From Thamnaconus septentrionalis (Eukaryota > Chordata > Actinopteri > Tetraodontiformes > Monacanthidae), in contig CM020504.1 of assembly GCA_009823395.1 (NCBI GenBank), forward strand, positions 23,660,540-23,724,539: a stretch of DNA of 64,000 nt. The letters are read 5' to 3'. The position numbers and the translations under genes were made by a program. The notes under the pieces are model-generated. The model saw nothing but the letters and a program-made list of their open reading frames with translations, made no database searches and was not told the DNA's origin. Shown here piece by piece: positions 43,701-56,594 of this stretch (the first letter of the stretch is position 1; each line of letters starts with the position of its first letter).

Positions 43701-46700
43701 GGGAGATATGATCTGTGAATAATCAACTAATCACTTACAATAAAATGATCTTTGCATTTTCATTCCCAGAAATAACTTCGTGTGAACTGATATATTTTTA
43801 ATTAATTTTTTTTTTGGGGGGGGGCGTTGTGGGCATGGAGGGGTATCTACCTTCCCTCTTGCCTCCCAACATTCCCACTGCAATACTCTTTACTGTTCCA
43901 TCTCTACATTTGTACCTTGCCTTATTGTCTGATGGGATGACCCTCTGTAAACTTTACGCTATAAGAGACCATGAGACCAAGGAAAAGGTTTATAAAATAT
44001 TCAAAACTGACTGACTGCCATTAAGGCCGAGGGCTATTAAAACAACCCTAACCGGAACTCACTTCCATTCCATGATATCAATGTTTTCAGATGGTGGCAC
44101 TGACAGGCGTCCAGCTCCTGAGACTGAGGAAACCAACTACATTGAGCCTGAACCAGAAGCAGTGAGGGACAGGGAGCCCCAACCCAGGCCTCAGAGCCCA
44201 AACCCCTCTCCCAGTGACAACACAGAGAGAAACCAGGTTGTCAGCAAAGAGGAAATGTGTAAGGACGGCTCCCAACAGAGTCACATGTTGTTTATACTAT
44301 GGCTATTTTTATAACTGTTTTAAAAAATGTTTTTTAGGCCAGATGGTGGGCTGTGATACAAAGTTGAGAGATCGGTGCAAGGGAACCACCTGTAACAGGT
44401 AAATGCTCTAATCCACATGCTGACTCAGGTTTGGTTTCTAGGAGCGTTCAGATGCTAGTAGGTACACTAGTGTACAACTAGTTTACTACACTGTGTGTCA
44501 GGAATTCCAGCAATCAGGACAATATAGTGAGACAATTATAAGATACGACTGAGGATCAGAATACTTCAGTAATGCCTTTAGAAAGATTTGGTAAAACTGG
44601 AACAGACAGCAGAGGTGTTGGCACATTCAGTCGTCTCTGCTGTTATATTACCTTTCTCTAATTCATCTTCTAGGTACGAGTGTCTTCCTGGCTGCCTGGA
44701 AACGCATGGGAAAGTCGTTGGAACTGGATATTATGACATGGTACCTGGAGGCTTTACAATAAGAAATCAGTTGTTTTGTTTTGTTTTGTTTTTGTTTGTT
44801 TTTTGGAATACGAGGGCGTACACAGTATAGAATGTTCTTCATGGTAGAAACCAATTTCATATTCTTGTGTAAATCTTTTGGAACTCACCGTTATCTACAT
44901 GCTGTTTGAAATTTCTCGTCCAATCAATTCACACCTGGTATTAAAATAGGGAGCTGAATTCCCTAAATTATATAAATAGCAGTTGATGCAATGTTGCATG
45001 TAGGTTTACAAATAGTTTTCTAAAAATCCACATTGAGAATAGACAATCTAGGCATTGAGTTGCTGCCATGTGATTGGCTGATTTGCCATTTGTGTAAACA
45101 AGCTATTAACAATTTTACTAAATAACATGATGGATGAGAGAATATGACTCTTTACCCCTGGTTTTGTTTGAGTTCTAACTTTTGTTTAGGCTTTGAATAA
45201 TTGTAAGCCTACATTTGGCAGTACAGGTAAACAGGTTATGCACAAGAAGAAGGCATAACATTATTAAGTTTGTCATCTCGTCAATTAGCAGTAGCAACTT
45301 GTGTGTTACAAAGGAAAACACGCTTTATGCACCAGTCTGTTGGGTTTATCGCACGCTGTGGCGTGATACAGGATTGCAAAGTAACGTCTTAAATTTGACT
45401 TTCAACTCCAGCAATCCAGCATTTGTGGAGCTGCCTTACACGCCGGTGTCATTGACAACGATGGAGGATGGCTGGATGTCACCAGACTGGGACGAAAGCA
45501 GCAATTCACCAAGTCTTACAAGAATGGTATTCAGTCAGCAGGGTATTAAACCTTTTGTATTTTGTTATCTTGCGCAAGTCAACGTTCTTCAATATACTGT
45601 TATTATAATATGTATAACGTATAATGGTGATATATTTGGCCCATGCAATGGAACTAACTGTCTATGTCTGTGCATCTCATTCACAGGAAAAACCGCAGTG
45701 CAAATTCTTTTAAAGTGGAGTCTGTGCCTGGTAAGAAACTTTCCTACTATTCTGACTTTAACTCAAACTGACTGTGTGCGGCCACAGAATGGGATCATTG
45801 TTGTGGCTTTCCTATATTCCAGTCAAATCCATAAATTGTGATACCACCGTGGCTCTTTTCTGCCCTTTCAAGACACCTGTGAGGCACTGTCCCAGGTGAG
45901 GAATTCAACTGGCTGCATGCGCCACTGTGAACTTTACAGTCTTTAACTGAATTGTGCCTGGTTGGATTTTTAAGTCACTCCCTCACTCCCAATCACACCA
46001 CTCCAGTCGTTATACCAAGAGGTATTTTATGTCATTTAAACTACACTTCAACCAATTATTCTTATCTGAACAATTATTTCTGCCTCCACATACAGTGATG
46101 TTGCTAAAGGCAATGGAAATTCTATGTTATTTTAGTGTATGTACCATAAATGTGCATGGCTTTATTGGCTTTTTTTTCTTTTTCGTCTGTCAGGTTGTAC
46201 TGTCCCAGGAACTGCCAGCAAGACAGTCGAGCTCGAGTCATTGGGTCAAAATTTTACTCAGATGTAAGAATTTGCACAGTTGTCACAAAGCTCAAGATTT
46301 TTTTTTAGAAACATGAAGACGAAATACTTCTAAGTACTGTACTTTGCTGTTACTTCAGCATATTTGCAATCATTTCCCCTGAAACTCATCCTTTTTTCTT
46401 TTATTTTGTTGTGTAATGATAATGATTGATGTTTCCAATAATCAACATCTAGCATAGCTTACATTTACTTGTAACTAACACAATGCTATTTATTTCCTTT
46501 TGTAGAAATCCAGTATCTGCCGTGCAGCCATTCACGCTGGAGTGATCCTGAATGAGTCAGGAGGGTACCTCGATGTCATGCCCGTCGACAAGAGGAACCA
46601 CTATAGTGGCACTTACCAAAATGGCATTACATCAGAGAGGTATTCATAAACAAGCTACCAGAAATTCTTACTATTAAACATGCAGTAGGCCACAGACTTG

Positions 46701-47400
46701 ACATGAGGTTTCTGAATGGCCCCACCAGCCTGCCTGCCTTGCTGAGTTGTGATTTAGCCAGGAAGGGCGTCGAAGTGGGACCTCTGTGTAAGGGAATGCT
46801 GGCATTTCCCTATAGTTTGTACAGGATAACCGGAGCAAAACCCACACAGACGCGAGGAGAAGGGTGGAAATTCGACACCTTCCTAACCAGGGTGTGTTCT
46901 GAAGAGACAGTGCTAACCATAATGCCACCATGCAGCCTTTTGCTGTGCCAAAGGATACTCAAAGGATAAAAATCTGTCCATCTGTGCGAATTGTTGCTTG
47001 TCTTTTTTGTGTGCTGTGACTGTCTGCAACAGGACAAGCAAGGATAGAAAATGAATCAGTAATAATAATAATGTGAAAATCAGTTTGATCGTCAATAATC
47101 TTCCTGCTCTACATCACTGCACTAAACCTTGTGGCGTCACGCTGATGGGTACATTCCGGGGAATGTTGCGTGTAAATGAATCTTTCAGCTTCTGCAGATA
47201 CCTTCTTGGTCACTGTTAATGTTGACATTTATGTGCATCATGTACTATGGACACTGGGGCAGAAATAAAGAAACTAAATAGTGTTTGTCAATTTGCACAT
47301 CACCTACTTCACCTCATCTCTGATCCTTCCCATCATGTCTTCTTCCAGCATGCAGAACCCCACAGGAGGCAAAGCCTTCAGAGTGTTTGCAGTCATCTAA
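37783..47400 (+). CDS. crispld1: cysteine-rich secretory protein LCCL domain-containing 1
   Basis: This is a complete gene of fourteen coding exons: 37783-38037, 41531-41649, 42216-42348, 42545-42660, 43149-43249, 44091-44258, 44338-44398, 44674-44740, 45412-45542, 45687-45730, 45823-45895, 46194-46263, 46506-46639 and 47349-47400. The borders are GT/AG, the phases agree, and the product is 507 residues (human about 500). It is secreted. The signal peptide is [19 protein letters not shown] domain at about 60-215 carries [19 protein letters not shown] and [19 protein letters not shown] Cys-rich hinge has [20 protein letters not shown]. An acidic Pro-rich linker has [19 protein letters not shown]. 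Two LCCL domains start near residues 300 and 400 ([15 protein letters not shown] and [19 protein letters not shown]). It ends [13 protein letters not shown] wording favours crispld1 over crispld2. ATG 37783 is 34 bases into its exon and opens the signal peptide. Confidence 0.88.
38038..41530 (+). other. crispld1 intron after the first coding exon
   Basis: This 3.5-kb intron has a pyrimidine-rich, strand-asymmetric stretch at about 38880-39170. No exon or known mobile element is recognised. The other crispld1 introns are 80 bp to about 840 bp. Confidence 0.5.
46694..46940 (-). mobile_element. 5' part of the common fish LINE/SINE-type repeat, inverted
   Basis: Read on the minus strand it has GGCTGCATGGTGGCATTATG, GGTTAGCACTGTCTC, GTGTCGAATTTCCACC and GTGTGGGTTTTGCTCCGG, the typical head and middle of this repeat. 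A GGTTAGCAC word and GTCGAATTTCC resemble the A and B boxes of a tRNA-derived promoter. A separate plus-strand end fragment (AAGGATAGAAAATGAATC) lies at about 47038-47056. Both are inside the last crispld1 intron. Confidence 0.65.
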
Positions 47401-48140
47401 CCAAACTATCTGAAAGGGCAGAGAAGCATCTGACTCGGCCACTTCAAGTCCAGTGAACCTGCTAATCACTGTCATTTTACAAGCTTTTCCAGTCTTTGAT
47501 GTTCACTTTGGGCTAAAGATGAGACATGTCTGAATTTTTTACAATGTTAATGTCCTAGACAGTGAACAAATGTCAAATCTTTGCTGAGCTGACCTCATAC
47601 CTGATCAGGTTTTACCAAAGCAATTTAAGCAGGCATTGCAGCACTCCGTGTATGTTAGGTTTGTTTTTTAATGTGAGTTTGAAATCATTTAAAATGTCTT
47701 CACAAAATTATGGAATATATTTATTTTGTACGATACAAATTAGTTGCTCATTCTTAAATAGTTCTATTAATCTCTTTACAGAAGTAATACACAGTATAGC
47801 CACAATGGAGGCTGCATGATGGTGTAATGTTTGTACATATATCTGTAAATACAATTAAAAACTGTTATGCTAGTCTTTTGTATTTACATGCTCACTGGCT
47901 TGTCAAACAAGTAATAGTCAGTAGGTGCTTAAGGAGTTCCTGCATGTGAAGCGTGTTATTTTTTAATCACTTTTGTGCTTCATATTTTATGTAAATAGTC
48001 TGTAACATATTTGTGGTATTTTAAACTGCATTTCCTGTCTTTCATTTATAAATGTATGCAAATGTTTCCTGGCTGGCCAGGGAAGTGCATGGCAGTGGTA
48101 CAAGTAAAACACTTGGAGATTAAATTTTTGTGTGTTTCAT
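47401..48140 (+). other. crispld1 3' UTR
   Basis: This AT-rich sequence follows the TAA at 47398-47400. Variant polyadenylation signals ATTAAA lie at 47854-47859 and 48119-48124. There is no coding signal. Confidence 0.45.
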
Positions 48141-49708
48141 TTCTGCGTTGACGGTTTAGTGTTTAGTTTAGTGCGCAAACTGTGGTTTTTGACCTCAGTC
48201 TACACCGAACCTGAATTCTGAGATTTAAATACGCCGTCAGTTTACATTGCTCCCTGTAAAGTTGCCACACTTTTTCTTTAATATCAGCTCCTGCAGCTCA
48301 CAGGTGACCAGAGGAATCTGTGTGTGTAAGCATAATCTCCAAATCAACTGCAACTTAACCTTTCAAGTGAGAATGTCTTTCTTGAAAGCTGCAGGGGTTT
48401 CCTGGAACTGGGGGAGGAGGGGGCAGAGGAAGAGAAAGCTGCTTGTTTCACATCCAGGGGGGAGATGTTATCTGCCAGTTGGCTTTGCAGCATATCGTCC
48501 GCACGATCCAAGCAAAAAAATATCCCTGCATTCAACACACGTTGACGTGAACGTAGGTTTCTAAGCCAAAAATGTCTCCACGATACTGGCCCATTCAGAA
48601 AAATAAACATTTTGAAAATTGTCCATATTTCTCTCGGTGCCTCAAGTGTTTCTTTAATCAGCTGAAATCTCAGTTTAAAAAAAAAAAAAAAAAAGAAACC
48701 ACGCAGGACCACTGCCTGTGCAAGCGGCTGGAGAGGGGCCAACTTTGCGTTTTGTTGATCTTAATCTTGGCCAAATCCTCACAAGACATTTTCATTCCGA
48801 CCCCTAAATGAGGCACAGATGTGGTCAAAACCCAGATTAAAAAGTGTCAGTCAGTGAGAAGCAGGTAGAACAACATGAAGCGTGATAACACATGGTGACG
48901 TGGTTTGGGCAGGTCTCCTGGAGATAAAAAGCAAGCATCGCGCTGCTGTTAAAATTCACAGAGGCCTGCTGCCGAGGCGAGGTGGCCGCTGGCACAGGAG
49001 CCCTGTGAAGTGCTCAGGATGGTCAGCCAACCTGTCAGTTCACGAACGGTCACCCGGTGCCAGTCAGGCAGAGATTCAGCAGCATTAAAATTCCTTCTGG
49101 AACTCTGTCAGACAGATCCTGGCACTCCAACTAGGATGATGGTGTGGCTCATGCTGCAGTGGAGTCTTGTTTTATTGTTAGAAAATATATTGCACTTTTT
49201 ATGCAATTTTTGCTTGGTGGATGTCTTGGAATTCTACATGATGTAGACTGGTTTACATTGCATCCACTACTCATTGTGTTGAATACAAAGATGTAATCAA
49301 GATCGCTTCAACCAAGACCATGAAAATCCCGGGGGTACGGAGACCAACACAAGACCAAGACCAAGTTGGGACTCCAAAAAATCTTTGAATTGACAGGATT
49401 GAATCAAGATGAGACCGAAACCATGTAAAAGTTGTGTTGAGACCAGCCTCAAGGACAAGACCAGGACATCCATGGTAGTCATTGTGTTGGTATGGTTCAT
49501 TTTAAATAATCAACATCCTATGAAGCTGGTTTAGATTTAAGAGCAGAGAAGCAGGAGCCAAAAGAACCAGACTTGTACAACTCCTACTCATATGTCTCTG
49601 ACTATGTGCAGGTGTTTTCACACCAAACACTTACAGAAACGTCTAGAGAGGATCCATACCAGGGAATTCTTCCAACAAATACACATATTTAAAGGCTCTT
49701 TTTTTTTG

Positions 49709-49727
49709 AGGGGGGGGGGGGGGGGGC
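49709..49727. repeat. poly-G run
   Basis: A run of about 17 G interrupted by one A lies directly after a T-run. Confidence 0.9.
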
Positions 49728-50278
49728 ATTTGCACCACCAGCAGAAATGCAGCAGCTACTAACAAGGTGGTGTAAACCAACAAACAGTACACAGTTCACT
49801 GCTTCCAGCAACAACAGGAAATGGAGGCTGCAATTCACTACCATAAAAGATCATGCTTTGTCCACAGATACATGCTTTCTGGGTTTCTGGCTGTTACGCC
49901 AAGAGTCAGAAGATCACAATAGGCCCTTTTCCACAGCTGCCATATTGACAAGAATCTGCCTGTAGATACAGGTGCAGTTAATAACACTGTATTAAGGTTA
50001 AGTTACAATTGGTGTGACAGGGCCTTTACGGTGAGCCAACAGGAGTTGAATGAAATACAGGCTTGATTCGCATTATTGGGAACACCTGTGTTAACACAAT
50101 GACTTCCAGCCAAATAGCCTGCCATGATAAACTCTACATGTCTGTTGGAGAAGTCCAAAAATACTGGGGGGAAGGAAGCAAGTGCAACAATAAGGCAAAA
50201 CAACCCGCAGCAGTGTGCTGCTTTGCCAAGACCAGTTGAGGTCAAGTTGTGAAAGCGTGAAGCCCACACCAGACAGCT

Positions 50279-50535
50279 GGTCTGACTGTCACCTCACACC
50301 AACAAGGTTGTGGGTTCCATTCCCGGGCCGGGGGTCTTCCTGTGTGGAGTTTGCCTGATCTCTCTGCATCTGCATGGGTTCTCTCTGGGTTCTCCAACTT
50401 CCCTCAGCCAAAAAACATGGACGCGAGATCAACCTGGAACTCTGAATTTACCGTAGCAGCGAGTACGATTACATATTCTAGCTTGTCTTTCTGTCCAGCT
50501 CTGTGATAACCTGGCGACCTGTAAACCCACCTCGT
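50279..50535 (+). mobile_element. LINE/SINE-type fish repeat, diverged copy
   Basis: In order it shows GACTGTCACCTCACACCAAC, GGTTGTGGGTTCCATTCCCG, TGTGTGGAGTTTGCCTGATC, TGCATGGGTTCTCTCTGG and GATAACCTGGCGACCTGTA, the same order of words as the copy at 10058-10372 with more of the 5' side kept. GGTTCCATTCCC resembles a tRNA B box. Confidence 0.7.
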
Positions 50536-50778
50536 GGAGAACAACATTAAACTGAACCACTTTCATTTTGTAGCATTTGTTAGGATACCTCTCATATGTA
50601 CAGGTAATAACCCAGCTGGCACCCACTTGCAGGCTACGTCACTTGGCTTGCTTATTGTGAGTGGCTGAGTTTTCAGGGACAATCGTCCGTCTGTTGCGTG
50701 TGATTGTGTCAGGTCAGTCAGAAATACAAACGTGTGAGGCTGAACTCCATGACTAACATGATGCAGGAAATCCAGACT

Positions 50779-50781
<3 letters not shown>

Positions 50782-50822
<41 letters not shown>
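50782..50822. repeat. (CA)n microsatellite
   Basis: About twenty uninterrupted CA units lie in the intergenic region. Confidence 0.96.
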
Positions 50823-50825
<3 letters not shown>

Positions 50826-51644
50826 TCAAGGTTCTCCATGCTTTCCCTGCTTTGATCATTTCATCATGATATCCTAATTATACACTTTAAAAACACTGTC
50901 TTTCATTTTTACATGTTTTCAGATTTGATTTATGAAAAAAATGTAAAATCTTCACATCAAAAAGCCTCATTGCATTTCTCCCTTTTATTCATCTCTTTCA
51001 AATTATACAGTGATTTTTGTTGGCGGGGGGTGCAGTTATACAGCATGTTTCACAAGTTATGTATATAGCAGTTTGAATCTGTTAATAAGAATATTAACAG
51101 ATTCAAATTGTACAAGACAAAAAAAATTGCATTGGTACAGCGGTGTCAGGTTGAAAATGATGAAAGCACAAACCAAACTGAGTCACCCTCTCTTGCTTCT
51201 ATATTTTGCACTGTGAGCCATGACTGTAATCTCATGATTCTTTAAATAAAACTACCGGCTGACCATGAGCACCTAATCCTTAACATTTAGCTGTGAGCGA
51301 AGGACTTTTAAAAGCAAAGTGAGCACATAAGTTGGCGGGCATTTTTCTCACACCACACTCCCACATGACCACTTACAGCAATAAAACATTTCTGATTGTG
51401 TGTGTTGGTCAGTGAAATACAGAAACATGAGCTCCACATAGCAATTACCAGGCTTTTTTCAGATATCTTTGAAATCTGAACACATCTGGCTATTCCTGCA
51501 GACATGGTGTGCATCCATGAATACATACATACATTGTGGATGAATGTTTCCCTGCGTGTGTATTTAGTGTTATGCTTTATAGTTGGCTCCGCAGGTGGTT
51601 AGCTCTTGGGTGGACACACACCGAGTATGGGGGCGAACAATTAC

Positions 51645-51668
51645 TGTGTGTGTGTGTGTGTGTGTGTG
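51645..51668. repeat. (GT)n microsatellite
   Basis: Twelve GT units. Confidence 0.93.
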
Positions 51669-52599
51669 GGTTTCACGTTGTCCTCTCAGCCCTCCAGCTC
51701 TCGTAGATTTAGACATTATTATTTTAACATAGTTAGCAGCTGTGTTTTGGGGGTGAAACATGGTCATTATTGCTCCATTCTTGGCTTTTCTGTTGGCTGA
51801 GCTGTATTTATAACCGTGGATAGTTTCATTCCGCACGTTCTCATGCACGGACCCTTGACTTTAATTTCAAAAAGTCACAGAATCACATGTGGTTTGGTGC
51901 CAGCGCAAACTTTTGAATACGTTTAAAGGAACGAACCCGTAAGGAACCAATTGCTTTTCAAAACATGAGAAACGTGCCTCTAAAAACGTGCAAATTAGAA
52001 TTTGATATGTTTTGCATTTCTTTGGAGTCTGTTACAGTCATTTAAAGTCTTCAAATTCCTTCCTCAAAAAATGAGCATAAGCAAGCTTTCTGGAGCCGGA
52101 CACCAATGTAAGGGCATATGTTTGCACCTCTGGGAAATCCTGGTGAAAAGCACAGTCACAGCCAGTGCTCGGCCTCTCTCTGCAGGGAGGGAGAGTGAGT
52201 AATGACGGCTGACAGAAATGTATCGGAGGCAGATTTCTCACTCGCTGGTGCAAACCTCCAAAACTCACTGCAGGCAAGCACTACGTGTGCTCAGGATGCT
52301 TTCTGTTTTTCCTGCTTGACACTAAAAGTTGGAAGCTGTGTTCTTTGCCCAGTAACTTGAGCTTTCTTCTGCTTATTCCAGCAGGACACAAGGCCACAGT
52401 TACGCTGTGCTGGAAGACCCAGTTTTAGGCAGTTTTCTTTAGCCCGGCCCGCTCGTCCTTTCTTCAATTTGCATCAATCTTCTCCTGATCTGGTTCGGCT
52501 GGTTAACACATGCCTTCATCACCCTGTGCATTGCAGCCCAATGCCTGCCTTGTATTGCTGCCAGTTGGTTTGGGTCCGGTATGGTACATTATGTCCCAT

Positions 52600-53065
52600 C
52601 AGAGTGAGTTCTGATTGGTTCTCTCCACCAGGTTTCCTTTATGGATCTTTTTCTGCCACTGGATCATCTCCAGCTGTCCTCCGTATCCAGTGGTGAAAGC
52701 CTGGATTTGGTTGATGTTACTCTCCACGTCTCATCCGTACAGGAGGACATCCCTCATGTTGGTGTTGAATTTCCTTCCAAGACAGATGACGTGGCCCCTC
52801 TCTTTGATGTTTCCTCCCGGGTGGTGTACTGGGAGTTTGAGGTGGTCACCCTGTCCGCACTGTTGAAGGCAAGGCACTTCCAATGTCAACAAGCGCTACA
52901 AAGAGAGTGGACTCCCAAAGTTTCGACTGCTCGCTGATGATGCGGCAGGTGGTGACATGGTGTCCGGGAATAAACCTCACTTGTCCAAGACCTCCAGTCT
53001 CTACACAATGATTCTTATCAGGACGTTGCTGGAAACCGGTAGGACTAAGAGTGCTTGCCAACAGT
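52600..53065 (-). pseudogene. decayed non-LTR retrotransposon reverse transcriptase (RTE-like)
   Basis: On the minus strand, about 52980-52860 encodes FIPGHHVTTCRIISEQSKLW followed by ESTLFVALVDIGSA. This aligns by eye with the RT block that in related LINEs reads (A)GFR-G-x-x-T-x-x-RII-EQS-x-W-x-S-LY-x-x-FVD-x-x-K-AF. Further down, 52770-52720 encodes KFNTNMRDVLLYG followed, after a frameshift, by ETWR, the C-terminal RT signature. The catalytic centre between the two is missing, and stops and frameshifts are present. It is a dead, internally deleted copy. Confidence 0.6.
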
Positions 53066-55910
53066 CACACTGTGACAGCTAACTTGTTTTGGGCACATAT
53101 ACAGTGTGACTGATCCGACCAACAAAAAAGGGATACCAACACAAAACTGAATGTTAGACAGTGACAACTAAACCACAAAGAATAAAAAAAAAACACCCAA
53201 CTATCCCCCTCCCCAGATGTGTGAACTTCAAATAATAACTTGTGTACTGTCTATATGCTTTATAAATCAAACTATGTGTAGAAGTCATTTGTGCTTAATG
53301 TGGTAAAGGTAATGAACTAATTAGACTATAAAAAAACTAAATAAACAATAAACAAAGTGGAGGTGCAGAGGGTTGTAATTAACATTACTTCCTCACCACA
53401 CACCAATGTCTCCTCGTTCTGTCTTTCACACATTTCTAAAGCAAATGCGCAACAAAATGTGACCTACGAGGAGTGAAGATTCGGTTTGTTTCACCAATAC
53501 TTAGAAGAACATTTTGACACCATTGGTCACCTTCATACAGATCATTTTAAAAACAAATAAACATTCTTCCATTTAAAGCGTGAGGAGGGGGGTTTATGGT
53601 CTCACAGGATCTCCATGCATTCCACCCACCATAAACACTCACATATATATACAAACTCAAATTTTGGGCTTGGCAGCGCTCGCTCTCCTCTTGTTTTGCT
53701 GGTAGGCCGCATGCAGAGCTGCAGTGCCAGCAGAGTGTGGCAGAGGGTCACTGTTTCCTACAAGACTCACAGACCTTCGTCTCAACTGCCAATGCTCTGC
53801 CGTTGCCCCCACCGAAGCCATAGAATCCCCATTGAAACTCCCCCGCTTGTGCCATATATAGTTGTCTGACGGCGGGCCAACCTCGCCTGACGCTCTCCGC
53901 TCGCAGCAGGCTAAGTACACACGCAAACACACGCAGCGAGAACAGGGCTATTTTCGTCCCAATAGTTGTGAAATTCATTAATTTGTTGTTTATGTTCACA
54001 TGTGACGATAGAAGGTCTTTTTCATGCCAGACTTTGTATTTGGTGCCAAGAGGATCGCAATTTCAGATGAATAAATATATGAAAATACTCCTGGGTGTTC
54101 TGGCCATTTGCTGTATGAAGAGCTCGCAAGGCCCTAAAAAAAGATGAGGTAGTTGGACAAGTTCGCCAGTGTATGTGCTCGTCAATGCTACTACACAGCG
54201 TACTGCGTTCCAAAATACCCATTTTCTTATTTAATGAGAAGCCAATGCTGTAAAGTCTCATGGTCACAGAGGTTTAAGCACACACTGGCTTATTTTGTCG
54301 CAATGTAAGACAAATATTGAACTGTTAAAATTGAAAATTTAAAGCAAAAAAAGTTTCTGTTTGAGAATCATTTGTCGCACGTAGTATTTAAACTGGATTC
54401 ATGACACCCTCTGACCTCAGGCTACTCAGGCTGCACCTATAAAATGACCAATGGCTCCAACTCTGTTTGTCATCATCATTATTATTATTATTTGTGTGTA
54501 TGTTATAAGGACTGAGAGCAGATAACACTCACCTTCTATACAAACATATAACACAAAAAGTCCTTCTAATGCCTGAGTGGTTGGTCATTTTTTCATTTTG
54601 TTGATATATTACAATTGTACAGTTGTCAATCAGTCAGTCAGTAAATAAGCTGACAATGACATAACTACTGAAAAAAATGGTGTCCCTCTCAGGCATTAGG
54701 AAGATTATTTAAATTTATATGGCTAATATCTAAATAATAAATAAAGCAATTATGAAAAGTGTCACTCAAATGAGCCCAGGTAGAAAATGAGCAGAAAACA
54801 GTTAGAAAGTGAACTATCTGTTTGATGAATTGGTACAGTATTGTTCTTATCTTGTGCTTCTTCCTGATGTCGCCAGTCTGCCCCGCCAGCACCTTCCACT
54901 GCACCGCCTCCTGCTCAGGACACACCTGCCCTGACTTCACTCATCAGCACACCTGCAGCCAGTCCCCTGCAATGAGCTGCAGCAGCCACACGCTCACTTC
55001 TGGGCCACTTTCTTTTTCTGTCATCTAAGACTCTCCGGCTTTCTTCTCCTTCCCAGTTCCAATCCTGCAATCTCTGTCACCCCTGCTTCGCCTGCCTCCT
55101 AACGCTTTGTGGTCCAACAGCACAGCGCAGGCAGTTAAAATTTATTCCAAAAGGGATGACACAAGAGCTCGTCCAAACCCTGGAGAATGTTTGTACAGCT
55201 ACCTGGTTTTGGAGTGGGGCTGAGTTGGTAAACAGGTAAGACTGCTACAAATAGAATTCAGCCACTTAAGAATATAGTCTGGAGGGAGAGCAGCCCGTTC
55301 CCGAGACTGCGTCAGCACTGACCTTTTTACTGTTTGCTGAAGGGATTTGATTTCACTTCCAGCCCCTCTTGCCCACTCTCCCCCCTTTCTCCCCCACATT
55401 CACACTGAAGCCATCAGAGGGGTATAAAATGGCAGTTTTGTCCATGCAGGAGAAGCTGCGGTAGTTCAGTCAGGGGCCAGCTGATAGCACTGTAATGACA
55501 AACTCATTCCCGCAAATGTATCGTATATTTTTGTTTAAGGTAGTTTCACATTCTGACATCTGCTAAACACGCTCACCAAGCTTAAATACCTACAAATGTA
55601 CATGTGTATATATGTTTATATGTTTGCATTTGAAGGAGTTCTGAGGTTAAGGCTTGAGTTTTTTTTTTTTGTTGTTTTTTAAGAAAGTAAAGAAAGAAAA
55701 ATAACTAACAAAAACAAAACACTTGGGGACCCTCAGGACAGCTTGACAGTGAAGAATATGTCCTCAAAAGCATTCCTTATTGAAGCAATTCACCGTTAAT
55801 CATTGTTTGAACAAATGAAAAGCTTAAATAAATAATTAAATAATTCCTTTCTTCTTCCGTCCTAAGGGAGATAACGATTTCAACTTATGTGTAGCGTTGA
55901 TGAATGTACA

Positions 55911-55924
55911 GCACCCTCTGCTGG
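55911..55924 (-). promoter_or_regulatory. CTCF-like motif
   Basis: On the minus strand CCAGCAGAGGGTGC matches 13 of 14 positions of the CTCF core. A weaker related word lies near 56268. Binding is inferred. Confidence 0.3.
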
Positions 55925-56588
55925 TTATACCTGGTACGTAGGTCTTGAGCTCTGTCCTGAAACTAAGATGAAAAGAAAAGAAAAAAATCACAAAAATACA
56001 TAAACATGTAAACTGTAAGAATTTTGAGATGAATACTGAAATCAATCCTGCTCCAAGTCTCTAACATAGTGTTGCTCTGTGGCTGTGGCACGACCTTAGA
56101 CCCACATTGAATGTTACACACCTTGAAATCCATGTTGTCTAAAACAAATTTTAATTTTTGTCTAGCATTTGGTAAGAACCATCTTATGCAATTAAAAAAA
56201 AACCAAAAACAAATAAAACGGTTGGGGGAAGTGGCAGTTCAGCTGCTGTTTTATGGAAACACAGACATCTGCTGGTTAGTATGATTACTGCATCACAACC
56301 AGTCAAGTTGATCAACTCTCACAGTGCAAAAAAATAAATAAATGATACTTTAAACAGGCCGAAACTCACCACACTGACAGTCCTATGATAGTTTAGCATG
56401 AGGCCAATTGGTAGAGTTCAAAATCTCAACATGTCTGAAAACTGGAAATTTACACACCATAGCTGGTCGTTTTTTCTAGGGAAATTTAAAAAAAAAAAAT
56501 ACTACACAGTCATCCCTGCGAGTTTGAAGCAAATCACTTCCTCTGTATAGAGACACAAAATGACATGAAGCATTATTGCAGTTTTCTC

Positions 56589-56594
56589 TTTATT
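56589..56594 (-). terminator. candidate polyadenylation signal of the slc24a3-like gene
   Basis: TTTATT here is AATAAA on the minus strand, in the context GCAATAAAGAG. It would give a 3' UTR of about 3 kb, usual for brain-expressed exchanger genes. Confidence 0.45.

Larger units (their letters stand above)
48141..56570. other. intergenic region between crispld1 and the slc24a3-like gene
   Basis: The two genes converge on this 8-kb region. It holds an A-run at 48677-48694, a degenerate GACCAA repeat near 49310-49460, a G-run at 49709-49727, a LINE/SINE tail at 50279-50535 and CA/GT microsatellites. There is also a decayed LINE at 52600-53065. No gene is recognised; the longer open frames have no splice context and no family resemblance I can name. 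Confidence 0.5.

Noticed and set aside
45215..45841. 208-codon plus-strand open frame
   Set aside because: It covers two true crispld1 exons (45412-45542 and 45687-45730) in the wrong frame. The real frame reads [13 protein letters not shown] and continues through spliced phases, so the long frame is a shadow.
48344..48742. 132-codon minus-strand frame with poly-Phe
   Set aside because: It runs through an A-run (poly-Phe), has no splice context and no recognisable family.
52641..52937. 98-codon plus-strand frame (MDLFLPLDHLQLSSVSS...)
   Set aside because: It is antisense to the decayed LINE reverse transcriptase; the protein-like signal belongs to the minus strand.
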